NCBI GenBank assembly: GCA_002346525.1 | Contig: DDZY01000227.1 | Location: forward strand, 3,233-14,715 | DNA: 11,483 bases | Direction: 5' to 3' | Source of the DNA: Proteobacteria bacterium UBA2996 | Lineage (GTDB): Bacteria; Pseudomonadota; Gammaproteobacteria; Arenicellales; UBA868 | Shown here: one piece after another, positions 1 to 6,856 of the stretch | Layout of the letters: the number at the start of each line of letters is the position of its first letter | Numbering within the stretch: the first letter of the stretch is position 1 | Position numbers and translations under genes: made by a program | Notes under the pieces: generated by a model | Seen by the model: the letters and a program-made list of their open reading frames with translations, nothing else | Databases searched by the model: none | Told to the model about the DNA's origin: nothing

Positions 1-679
1 CCCGCCCGCCGTACGGCGATAAGGGCCCTGAAATCAGTTCGTACTCAGGGGTGTCCGGTGTGCAGTTGAAGTCGCCCAGCATCACGGCATGCGCGGGCAC
101 CTCTTCTGACATTAGTCCCTCAGCCCAGTAATCCCCTCCGTCACCAAGCGGATTCACCTCTATCGTGCCGCATACGGGCAGGCCCTCGTAAGGCGCCTCT
201 TCGTGAATGCGCAGTAACTCCCGCGCCTGCGGCACGCGTGTCTCGGAGCAAAGGTGCGTGAGGTGGGTATTCACAAAACGGATGGGGGTACCGGAAACCG
301 TCACGGCGCACTCCAGCGCGGAGCGCTGGATGCTCAAGGGACCGATGCTCGCCCTTTTCGGCAGCAGGTGATGACGAGTGTATTTGATCGGCTCCCTACT
401 CAGAAACAGATTGCCGAACTGACGTCGCTGGGACCGGCCGTCTCCCCCAACGGTTCCCGTTGCCTGATCAACGCCTGCACCAAAGGCATAGTCATAACCT
501 GGAAACGCGTCGACGAGCACCTCGACCTGGTCCATCATATGAGAGCGCGTCCAGAACCGGTCTACCTCCTGCAGCGCAATGACGTCGGCTCCACTAACCG
601 CATCGATAATCCGGCTGAGGTCGACCTTGCCGTCACGGCCCCGTCCGAACTGGATATTGTAGGTCACTATGCGGGTCAT
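1..679 (-). CDS. EEP (endonuclease/exonuclease/phosphatase) family protein, 3' end outside the window
   Basis: An open frame starts at the ATG at 679-677 and runs without a stop to the left edge, giving 226 residues of an incomplete protein. Four marks of the EEP fold (metal-dependent phosphodiesterases such as exonuclease III, DNase I and sphingomyelinase-like proteins) are visible in order: YNIQFG with Asn8, LQEVDR with Glu38, NTHLTHL with His139, and LGDFN with Asp203 and Asn205. The C-terminal SDH-type motif should lie beyond the edge. The substrate cannot be told from the sequence. There is no clear ribosome-binding site before the start. The DNA is clearly richer in GC than the transport cluster to the right. 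The gene contains the left copy of a 28-base repeat that recurs at the right end of the window. Family assignment is firm; function is open. Confidence 0.88.
   Translation of the reverse strand, partial: MTRIVTYNIQFGRGRDGKVDLSRIIDAVSGADVIALQEVDRFWTRSHMMDQVEVLVDAFPGYDYAFGAGVDQATGTVGGDGRSQRRQFGNLFLSREPIKYTRHHLLPKRASIGPLSIQRSALECAVTVSGTPIRFVNTHLTHLCSETRVPQARELLRIHEEAPYEGLPVCGTIEVNPLGDGGDYWAEGLMSEEVPAHAVMLGDFNCTPDTPEYELISGPLSPYGGR
458..485 (+). repeat. Left copy of a 28-base direct repeat, inside the EEP gene
   Basis: These 28 bases recur in the same orientation at 11456-11483 with a single difference (461 versus 11459). The last 23 bases are identical. On the minus strand this stretch encodes FGAGVDQAT of the EEP protein, and the difference is a silent alanine codon change. 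That suggests the right copy comes from a related coding sequence. Confidence 0.85.
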
Positions 680-865
680 GCTTAGACAGTCGTGGTTTAG
701 ACACTTTATATACGGTTATGTACTTCTTATTCACTACAAAACATCAACTTAATATCCGAGATGGAATTAGAGCCGGAAATATTTCAAAGGCGTAATCTAT
801 AGTTTCGAACTTTATATCTTAGCTTTCATAATTTTAATCTTTTCCGGATACGAAGCTACGAGTGA

Positions 866-1258
866 TCATCTTATGTCACGCGGCTCGAACGCAGCTATTT
901 CAGGGTTAAACCTATAACCCGCAATCGACCCGTCTTTTGCTCTATCCATCGCTTCGTGGGCAATGTGATCGGCCAGGTGCAGCGGAATTACTATGACCCT
1001 CTCCCTTGATCGCCAACGATTACGTCACCAGGGGCCACAGCCACATCGCCGCAGCCGATGGGTCCGTTCAGTTCAATGGTCTGGTGGATGGTTAGATTGG
1101 TCGACGCGGAGGGACGGTTGTGGTAAGTATGAATGTCCAGTTGTCCAATTTCGGGAGCGTCTCGGGATCACCATCTGTGACTACCCCGCCGACCGGTGCC
1201 AACAACCCCATGCTAATCAGAACAACAGCCATCAATTCCTTCAGTATTAGTAGCATTA
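866..1258 (-). pseudogene. Remnant of an RraA-like / HMG-aldolase-family gene (formerly 'dimethylmenaquinone methyltransferase')
   Basis: Reading the minus strand across three frames gives about 130 residues of the C-terminal part of an RraA-fold protein. The order is a GGVVTDG segment, SRDAPE with the family's Arg-Asp pair, IHTYHNRPSASTN, GPIGCGDVAVAPGDVIVGD, then VIVIPLHLADHIAHEAMDRA, ending at the TGA at 868-866. Two single-base losses break it, near 1167-1171 (between VVTDG and SRDAPE) and near 1000-1008 (between VIVGD and VIVIP). Catalytic members of this family are metal-dependent pyruvate aldolases for 4-hydroxy-4-methyl- or 4-carboxy-4-hydroxy-2-oxo acids. The N-terminal third is missing and AT-rich DNA without coding signal replaces it. 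GC content is high, like the EEP gene. The flanking stretch 680-865 is AT-rich and holds nothing recognisable. Confidence 0.8.
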
Positions 1259-1584
1259 GTATTTGATGCGTGATCTATGCCCCAAAAATCTTATATCTTT
1301 AAAAACTTTAACTTCCTCTCGAAATTAAAAAAGTACGATAGAAAAAATAGGCTGGTTCCGAGAAATAACTCTCGACCACTTCAGGAACCGAACATGAAGT
1401 TGTACGAGTAACTGGAGATCGACCGCTGATGATAACAATCTTAATAGCAAGGATGATGACCTCGTAAATATTGGATGCCACACTTGCCCGGATATATTTT
1501 CTGATTGGCCATTGCTATCCACCGAAATTATTCATCCAGCCATTTAGGAGTTAAATTGGTTTCATCCAGTAGTTCAAAAGCTGT
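1259..1584. other. Non-coding spacer upstream of the plus-strand gene run
   Basis: No convincing gene is seen in these 326 bases. Short open frames exist on the minus strand (for example 1325-1522) but they match no family I know and are not preceded by a ribosome-binding site. Two copies of TTCATCCAG lie 30 bases apart at 1531-1539 and 1561-1569, and a purine-rich TAGGAG lies at 1545-1550, too far from the first gene's ATG to serve it. The promoter of the plus-strand run is most likely in this spacer. Confidence 0.6.
1471..1498 (+). promoter_or_regulatory. Weak sigma-70-like promoter candidate for the plus-strand run
   Basis: TTGGAT at 1471-1476 and TATATT at 1493-1498 are 16 bases apart. 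The -10 box matches the consensus at five of six positions, but the -35 box matches at only three. It lies about 87 bases before the first gene. In AT-rich DNA such a match can arise by chance. Confidence 0.22.
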
Positions 1585-2457
1585 ATGCGGCTTCACTATT
1601 TTCTTTCTGAGACAACTTCAGGCTATATGCGGAATCAGTTAAACGTCGTGAAACGAACAGGGTGGTTGGTTGGACGAAACCGATCACCCCTAGTTGATAT
1701 CACCCAATTTGCAGTTTTCGCTGCAGGACTGATCTGGCTTTCAGTTCATGGCGCCCAATCTATGGGGTACGTATGGCAATGGTATCGAGTGTCTCAATAT
1801 CTGTACCGAATCGTTGACGATGAATTAGTTTGGGGTCCATTAGTTAAGGGATTTCAAGTAACGATTGAGATCTCTATTCTGAGTCTGCTCTTCACCATCG
1901 TGATCGGCCTAGTCATTGCCATCTTTCGAATGTCAAACTCGTTAGCGGCTCGATTACTGGCACGCGTTTATCTAGAGGTGATTCGTAACTCTCCGTTGCT
2001 AGTACAACTGTATCTTTTCTACTTTGTTTTGGCTCCTATACTTGACGTTGATCGCTATTGGATTGGGATATTTTGTCTATCCTTCTTCGAAGGAGCTTAC
2101 GCATCCGAGATATTTCGCGCAGGCTTTCTTTCTGTTAATCGTGGTCAGTGGGAAACGGGGGCGAGTCTTGGACTTTCTCGTTATCATACGTATCGTTACG
2201 TTGTTTTACCTCAAGCTGTCCCGCTCATGTTGCCGCCTCTCACTGGTCTTTCGGTATCTCTAATTAAGAATTCCTCTATTGTCAGCGTGATTGCGATATT
2301 TGAGTTGACTGCAGAAGGGCAAAATATTATTGCCGACACATTCATGAGTTTCGAAATCTGGCTAACAGTCGCAGCCATGTATCTCATGATTACCGTGAGT
2401 CTGTCCTTACTGGTGAATATCTTTGAGGCACGTATGAGAAAAAGGTCTAAACGATGA
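1585..2457 (+). CDS. PAAT-family ABC transporter permease (HisM/AapQ-like), first of a pair
   Basis: Inner-membrane permease of the polar amino-acid uptake class. A first membrane segment lies near residues 40-58, followed by a probable periplasmic stretch. The conserved core starts around residue 85 with several membrane helices. It contains EVIRNSPLLVQLYLFYF (131-147), the usual R-N-S/T-P-L-L-V-Q motif, and FEGAYASEIFRAG (168-180). The cytoplasmic EAA loop, which docks on the ATPase, runs ETGASLGLSRYHTYRYVVLPQA (positions 190-211). The ATG at 1585 has no good ribosome-binding site, and the ATG at 1627 (residue 15) is an alternative that leaves every membrane segment intact. Its stop overlaps the start of the next permease in ATGA, so the two are translationally coupled and probably form a heterodimer. 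No ATPase gene accompanies this pair on the plus strand. Confidence 0.92.
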   Translation: MRLHYFLSETTSGYMRNQLNVVKRTGWLVGRNRSPLVDITQFAVFAAGLIWLSVHGAQSMGYVWQWYRVSQYLYRIVDDELVWGPLVKGFQVTIEISILSLLFTIVIGLVIAIFRMSNSLAARLLARVYLEVIRNSPLLVQLYLFYFVLAPILDVDRYWIGIFCLSFFEGAYASEIFRAGFLSVNRGQWETGASLGLSRYHTYRYVVLPQAVPLMLPPLTGLSVSLIKNSSIVSVIAIFELTAEGQNIIADTFMSFEIWLTVAAMYLMITVSLSLLVNIFEARMRKRSKR

Positions 2458-3353
2458 AACCTACGGCAGGAAATCTTGATCGTTGGAAGATTGGTTGGCT
2501 CGACATCATCGTGACTTGTGCGGTTCTTGGCGCCCTCTTCTACTTGACCTACCGGGCGGTGGGTGTGCTTCGTTACGACTGGAATTGGGGTGAAATACCT
2601 CAGTATTTTTTCCGCTATGACGAAGTGGAGGGAAAATGGGTCGCTAATCTACTGGTACAAGGGTTCCTAACCACAGCTCGGTTGGCTATATGGGCCGCCA
2701 TCCTAGCTTCGATTATTGGCCTTGCAATGGGCCTCTGTCGAGTGAGCAATATTCTGTTTTTGCGGCTCGTCTCTCGAGCGTATGTGGAGTTGGTTCGCAA
2801 TCTTCCGCCGTTAGTATTCATTTTTATTTTTTACTTCTTCATAAGTAGTCAACTCACTCCTCTTCTAGGACTTGACGACTTTGCCCGCAATGCTTCTCCT
2901 ACGAGCCTGAAGATAATCAATATTCTGTTTTCAGAGCCAAAGTTATTCTCAAATTACATGGCTGGCCTGTTCTGCCTCGCACTTTTTGAAGGCGCATATT
3001 TTGCTGAGATCATTCGCGCAGGTATTCAATCTGTGCCTAAAGAACAATGGGAAGCTGGAGAAAGCATGGGGCTTACCCGCTTGCAAGTTCTTCGATATGT
3101 TGTGGTACCTCAGGCTTTCCGAAACATCGTTCCACCCCTAGCCGTTCAATTTATCACCCTAATCAAGGATTCAGCGATTGTTTCGTTAATTTCAATACAA
3201 GAATTAACCTTTCTTGCTATGGAGATTGCAATCTCTACAACGCGTTTCTTCGAACTTCTGATAACCCTTGCGATTTTATATTTCGTAATTTGTTACTCAT
3301 GCGCGCTTATTTTTAATAGGCTTGAGAAACGCATGGCAAGAGCGCACCAATAA
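2454..3353 (+). CDS. PAAT-family ABC transporter permease (AapM/GltK-like), second of the pair
   Basis: Partner permease. An N-terminal membrane segment lies at about residues 15-35, then a hydrophilic stretch with YDWNWGEIPQYFF (41-53), then the conserved permease core. Marks are ELVRNLPPLVFIFIFYF (112-128), LFEGAYFAEIIRAG (177-190) and an EAA loop from about 199 to 221 with EAGESMGLTRLQ and VVPQAF. A loop of about 30 residues (near 135-165, with LTPLLGL and INILFSEP) is longer than in permease one. This is typical of the AapM/BztC type, where the two permeases differ in this region. Its start overlaps the upstream stop by four bases. The 205 bases to the binding-protein gene hold only weak hairpins. 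Confidence 0.92.
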   Translation: MKPTAGNLDRWKIGWLDIIVTCAVLGALFYLTYRAVGVLRYDWNWGEIPQYFFRYDEVEGKWVANLLVQGFLTTARLAIWAAILASIIGLAMGLCRVSNILFLRLVSRAYVELVRNLPPLVFIFIFYFFISSQLTPLLGLDDFARNASPTSLKIINILFSEPKLFSNYMAGLFCLALFEGAYFAEIIRAGIQSVPKEQWEAGESMGLTRLQVLRYVVVPQAFRNIVPPLAVQFITLIKDSAIVSLISIQELTFLAMEIAISTTRFFELLITLAILYFVICYSCALIFNRLEKRMARAHQ

Positions 3354-3558
3354 ATACGGAGTTGGCCCAAATCGGCCGCTTTTCTGTGCTTTGAATTCAC
3401 CTGACGGGTGTATTGAAAATTAGAGGATACAGATGCATAGTTGCTCTCGAACTCCAGATAAACGCTTCCTATCTTTGTAACGATCGGAACTGACTTCTGT
3501 CGTTCATTCTATTAACCGATCTCAAAAGGTAAACGATCATTTCTAAAGGGGGGGGATT

Positions 3559-4410
3559 ATGAAACTTAGAAAACTATTCAGTACGGTCATTGTTTCGCTG
3601 GCCTTAATATGCGGAGCCTCATTCCAGGCGCGAGCCGAATCGGCCGGCGAAGCGTTAACCAAGGCTAGTGTTTTAGAGACCATAAAAAAACGCGGGGTTA
3701 TGCGCGTAGGAATCTCGACATTTGTACCCTGGGCATTCCGTGATAAGACCGGGGAATTTGTCGGATTTGAGGTTGATATCGCGAAGAAAATCGCTGAGGA
3801 CATGGGGTTAGATGTCGAGTTCGTACCAACAAGTTTTAGCGGCATCATTCCCGCGCTGCTTGCAGGTAAGTTTGATGTGATTATTACTGGAATCTCGATT
3901 CAAACTAAAAGGGCGATGACAATTAACTACTCAAACCCGTATGCTCAATCGGGGCAAGCCCTGACTGCAAACAAGAAATTGGCTGAAGGGTTTACAACCC
4001 TTGCTGATTTCAATAAACCAGACGTCGTAATATCAACCCGACGTGGAACTGTCGGCGCGAAAACTGCTAAGGCATTATTTCCAAAGGCGGAACATCGATT
4101 TTTCGATGAGGATATTCAGGCATTTCAGGAAGTAATGAATGGAAAAGCCCATGCTTTTGTCGCCTTAGAGCCGATGCCGACTCTTTGGGCACTTGCTCAT
4201 GCGGATGTTCTTTTCAAACCTCTCGGAGATCAACGCCTCACTAACCAACTATCGGGATTTGCCGTGCGTCGTGGTGATCCAGATATTCTTGCGTTCCTAA
4301 ATTCTTGGATCCATATGCGCCAGGCAGATAATTGGTTGAACCAACGTCACAAATTCTGGTTTGGGACAAACGAGTGGTACGAACTATTAGAAGTGCCGCC
4401 GGTTCAGTAA
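3559..4410 (+). CDS. Periplasmic solute-binding protein, family 3 (PAAT type), system 1
   Basis: A classical signal peptide (KLRK, hydrophobic core, ARA at 24-26) with likely cleavage before Glu27 and no lipobox marks a soluble periplasmic protein. The mature part follows the SBP_bac_3 pattern: RGVMRVGIS (45-53), FVGFEVDIAKKIAEDMG (67-83), TGISIQTKRAMTINYSNPY (110-128) and the second lobe. Arg118 matches the residue that binds the ligand carboxylate in HisJ/LAO-type proteins. The position that normally holds Asp for the ligand amino group is Leu203, followed by Glu204, in VALEPMP. The end of the protein (NSWIH, W259, FWFGTNEW) recalls PheC-like members of the family. The start is set by an unusual run of eight Gs (3548-3555) four bases... 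upstream of the ATG, acting as the ribosome-binding site. Ligand unknown. Confidence 0.93.
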   Translation: MKLRKLFSTVIVSLALICGASFQARAESAGEALTKASVLETIKKRGVMRVGISTFVPWAFRDKTGEFVGFEVDIAKKIAEDMGLDVEFVPTSFSGIIPALLAGKFDVIITGISIQTKRAMTINYSNPYAQSGQALTANKKLAEGFTTLADFNKPDVVISTRRGTVGAKTAKALFPKAEHRFFDEDIQAFQEVMNGKAHAFVALEPMPTLWALAHADVLFKPLGDQRLTNQLSGFAVRRGDPDILAFLNSWIHMRQADNWLNQRHKFWFGTNEWYELLEVPPVQ

Positions 4411-4416
4411 AACCGG
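4399..4416 (+). promoter_or_regulatory. Hairpin spanning the stop codon of the binding-protein gene
   Basis: CCGGTT (4399-4404) and AACCGG (4411-4416) form a perfect six-pair stem around a six-base loop that holds the TAA stop. No T tract follows, so it is not a typical terminator. It lies just ahead of a larger hairpin and may help protect the binding-protein transcript from 3' decay (inference). Confidence 0.5.
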
Positions 4417-4428
4417 GATGGAACTGAA

Positions 4429-4480
4429 ATCCGCCGGAGATGTAGGCCTTCCTTGATGAGGCTTATTGCCTTCGGCGGAT
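4429..4480 (+). promoter_or_regulatory. Long stem-loop just before the IlvD/Edd-family gene
   Basis: The outer stem pairs 4429-4439 with 4470-4480: eleven pairs including one G-T, with eight consecutive pairs ATCCGCCG/CGGCGGAT. An inner stem pairs 4443-4449 with 4459-4465. The structure ends ten bases before the GTG at 4491 and has no T tract after it. The only purine-rich stretch near that start (GGCGGA, 4474-4479) is buried in the stem. The hairpin could therefore both stabilise the upstream mRNA and limit translation of the downstream gene (inference). Confidence 0.65.
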
Positions 4481-4490
4481 CTCATCCTCT

Positions 4491-6008
4491 GTGCTCGCAA
4501 ATGTGATGGCTGAGACTGATTTTCCACGGGGTAGCTGGGGTTGGGTAATACGGCGTACCCAATGGTCAGCGCTTGGTTTGTCAGAAGAAGACTTTGCGAA
4601 ACCAAAAATCGCTGTCGTGAATACATCATCTTCTATGTCTATTTGTTATGGACAATTGGATGAAATCTCGAAACATGTTCAACATGGTATCCGGGCAGCG
4701 GGCGGCTTCCCCTTCGAGATCCATACAGTCGCACCATCAGAAGCATTGTTTGCCTGCGAGGGCCAAGGCGATGCGCTTGCCACTGCCCGATCAGCGATAG
4801 TACAAGATATCGAATTGATGGTTCGTGGTTCTGGACTACAGGGCATGGTATTGCTCTCGTCTTGTGATTCAACTACTCCAGCCCATTTACGAGCCGCCGT
4901 TCGTTTAGATATTCCCAGCATTGTTGTGCCATGTGGATACCAAACCGGTATTGGGGGTCAGTCAACAACTAATCTTTATGATGCGTATGAAGGTTTTGGA
5001 GCATATCTTTCTGGAAAATCAAAATTCGAAGAGATCGACGTATTAGCCAGAAATGCTGTCGGTTCTCCGGGTGTCTGTCCAGGAATGGCGACGGCAAGCA
5101 CAATGCATGTAATTTGTGAAAGTCTTGGAATCACACTACCCGGTGCATCACCAATTAGTGGTGGAAGTGCCAAACTGAAAAGGTACGCAAAAAGCGCGGG
5201 TGCGAGGGCAGTCGAACTAGTCCATGAAAACGTGACGGCGCGACAGATTATTACTAAAGAATCATTCCTAAATAGCATAATGGTCGCTGTTGCCGTAGGC
5301 GGTTCGACAAGCGCAGTCACCTTCTTAGAGGAGGTCGCGGTAGACATTGGGCTAGACCTAAACACTCGTCACGAAATGGAGCGGTGTGATGGGAAAATAC
5401 CGATGCTCCTTCAGGATATCATTCCAAACGGATCGCTTCAGATTGAAGAATTTGAAGCAGCAGGCGGCACTCAAGGAATCATGAAACAACTTTCCGATAG
5501 ACTGGAGACCAATGTGCTAACGGTAGGTGGTGGAACACTTCGAAACCAACTCGATGCTGCTGCTCTACCCAACGAAGCTGTCATCAGAACACTTGAGAAC
5601 CCGGTGGACAACTTGCCAGGAATCGTAATCATGAATGGAGATGTTGCTCCAGGAGGAGCTTTCCTACGGCCATTCACTAGTAATAATCGAAAAGGGCTTA
5701 AGGGTAGGGCCAAGTGCCTTGAGGGGCTCGATAACGCAATTGATGCGTTACGATCAAACCAGATTAAATCCGGAGATATTCTGGTTATGCATGGCCTGTC
5801 TAATGAATTTGCGTCTTTGCTCTACGGAGCTGGCTTACATGACGTGGCGGTGATTTCTGATTCATCAATTATCGGAATGGGGCGTGGACCGATACTTATC
5901 TCAGAAGTTCGCCCGAGGTTTGATGAAGGTGGACCCATCTCAATGATAAAAAGCGGCGACATCATTGACATAGATATAGAGAACCGGCAGATACGTCATC
6001 TTACATAA
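4491..6008 (+). CDS. Divergent IlvD/Edd-family (dihydroxy-acid / sugar-acid dehydratase-like) Fe-S protein
   Basis: A 505-residue protein, shorter than the usual 550-610, that follows the IlvD/Edd pattern from end to end. The three cysteines that hold the Fe-S cluster are kept: Cys52 (NTSSSMSIC), Cys125 (SSCDSTTP) and Cys196 (PGVCPGMATASTM). Other landmarks are GDVAPGGAFLRPF (383-395) and DEGGPISMIKSGDIIDIDIENR near the C-terminus. Of the usual Mg2+ ligands, Asp126 is present, Glu84 replaces the Asp of the SDG motif, and Glu439 may match the Glu of PGMxE. The carbamylated Lys of the CDK motif is Ser127. The catalytic Ser of the GRFSG motif is Ile461 (SDSSIIGMGRG), and the GPxGGPGM loop is about ten residues shorter. 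The start is the GTG at 4491; the ATG at 4506 is possible. The family is clear, but the reaction should not be assumed to be valine/isoleucine synthesis. Confidence 0.85.
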   Translation: MLANVMAETDFPRGSWGWVIRRTQWSALGLSEEDFAKPKIAVVNTSSSMSICYGQLDEISKHVQHGIRAAGGFPFEIHTVAPSEALFACEGQGDALATARSAIVQDIELMVRGSGLQGMVLLSSCDSTTPAHLRAAVRLDIPSIVVPCGYQTGIGGQSTTNLYDAYEGFGAYLSGKSKFEEIDVLARNAVGSPGVCPGMATASTMHVICESLGITLPGASPISGGSAKLKRYAKSAGARAVELVHENVTARQIITKESFLNSIMVAVAVGGSTSAVTFLEEVAVDIGLDLNTRHEMERCDGKIPMLLQDIIPNGSLQIEEFEAAGGTQGIMKQLSDRLETNVLTVGGGTLRNQLDAAALPNEAVIRTLENPVDNLPGIVIMNGDVAPGGAFLRPFTSNNRKGLKGRAKCLEGLDNAIDALRSNQIKSGDILVMHGLSNEFASLLYGAGLHDVAVISDSSIIGMGRGPILISEVRPRFDEGGPISMIKSGDIIDIDIENRQIRHLT

Positions 6009-6073
6009 CAGAGATACTAGACATGTTTTGGTTTTGCGCATTCGTATTCCATCTAGGCTTTGGGTAGTCTCTC

Positions 6074-6856
6074 ATGAATATTTTCTCTAATCCTGTGGAA
6101 ATTCCCACTCAGAAAGTGAATGTTCAGTATAAGTTTGATGGCGGCCCCGCACGGTATCGGATAGGATTAATTGCTCTCAGTACAGACGTCGCAACAGAAC
6201 GTGATTTCCATAACATGCTGCCTGAAGACGTAATGTTTTATACCAGTCGAATTATGGCGATTGATCCTGTGACGATAGAAAACCATCGTGCGACCGGACC
6301 TCATCTTGCTGAAGCTGCTCGGCGGATCCTCCCTGGTATGAGACTTGATGTAATTGGTTATTGCTGTACTTCCGGAACTGTAGCTTTAGGTTACGACGAG
6401 GTTGCTTCACAGATTCGGAAAGGCCGTTCCGATGTACCAATCGTGACTCCAATCACGTCAGCGATTACGGCGATGGAACGGCTTGGAGTTAAGAAAATTT
6501 CCTTATTGACGCCATATGTTGACTCCGTCAACCAAGCGATGCGCGAGTTTCTTGAAGACCATGGAATAGTGGTGCTCAACATTGGGAGTTTCTGTATAGA
6601 GAACGGCACACTTTCAGCTGAGTTACCCCCGGATGCGATCTTAGAGGCGGCACTTGAGGTCTGCCGACCCGAAGCTGATGGATTATTTATTGCATGTGCT
6701 GCAATTCGTGCAGTGGAAATTCTTGAGCGTGCGGAACAATCACTCGGGAAACCTGTGTTAAGCGCAATTCAAACCCTTTTCTGGCAGTGTTTACGAGAGT
6801 CGGGATATACAGGATCGGTGCAGAACTACGGCCGTCTGCTTAGAGAGAAATTGTGA
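6074..6856 (+). CDS. Maleate isomerase / EutA-like member of the Asp/Glu racemase superfamily
   Basis: A 260-residue cytoplasmic enzyme. LIALSTDVATERDF (32-45) matches the N-terminal ligand loop of maleate isomerase and EutA-type proteins. GYCCTSGT (95-102) carries the first catalytic cysteine, Cys98. SLLTPYVDSVNQAM (143-156) is the typical middle motif, and LFIACAAIRA (204-213) carries the second cysteine, Cys208. Two cysteines point to isomerase or racemase chemistry, because arylmalonate decarboxylases of this superfamily use only one. The gene follows the IlvD/Edd-family gene after 65 bases. Its TGA overlaps the GTG of the AcnX large subunit by four bases, which ties it to dehydratase expression. 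EutA is known from ectoine utilisation, but no other ectoine gene is seen here, so the substrate is unknown. Only a weak ribosome-binding site (GGGTAG) precedes the ATG. Confidence 0.87.
   Translation: MNIFSNPVEIPTQKVNVQYKFDGGPARYRIGLIALSTDVATERDFHNMLPEDVMFYTSRIMAIDPVTIENHRATGPHLAEAARRILPGMRLDVIGYCCTSGTVALGYDEVASQIRKGRSDVPIVTPITSAITAMERLGVKKISLLTPYVDSVNQAMREFLEDHGIVVLNIGSFCIENGTLSAELPPDAILEAALEVCRPEADGLFIACAAIRAVEILERAEQSLGKPVLSAIQTLFWQCLRESGYTGSVQNYGRLLREKL

Noticed and set aside
254..685. Plus-strand open frame of 143 codons
   Set aside because: It is the shadow of the minus-strand EEP gene, which carries all the family motifs.
993..1250. Plus-strand open frame of 85 codons
   Set aside because: It is antisense to the RraA-like remnant, whose minus-strand motifs explain the low stop density, and its own product resembles nothing.
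1325..1522. Minus-strand open frame of 65 codons
   Set aside because: No ribosome-binding site, no recognisable motif, and biased low-complexity content; treated as spacer.
3364..3384. Hairpin GGCC-N6-GGCC followed by a few Ts after the second permease
   Set aside because: Only four pairs and an interrupted T run, too weak to call a terminator.
4491..6008. Calling this gene ilvD (dihydroxy-acid dehydratase of branched-chain synthesis)
   Set aside because: Active-site lysine and serine are replaced and no branched-chain synthesis gene is present.
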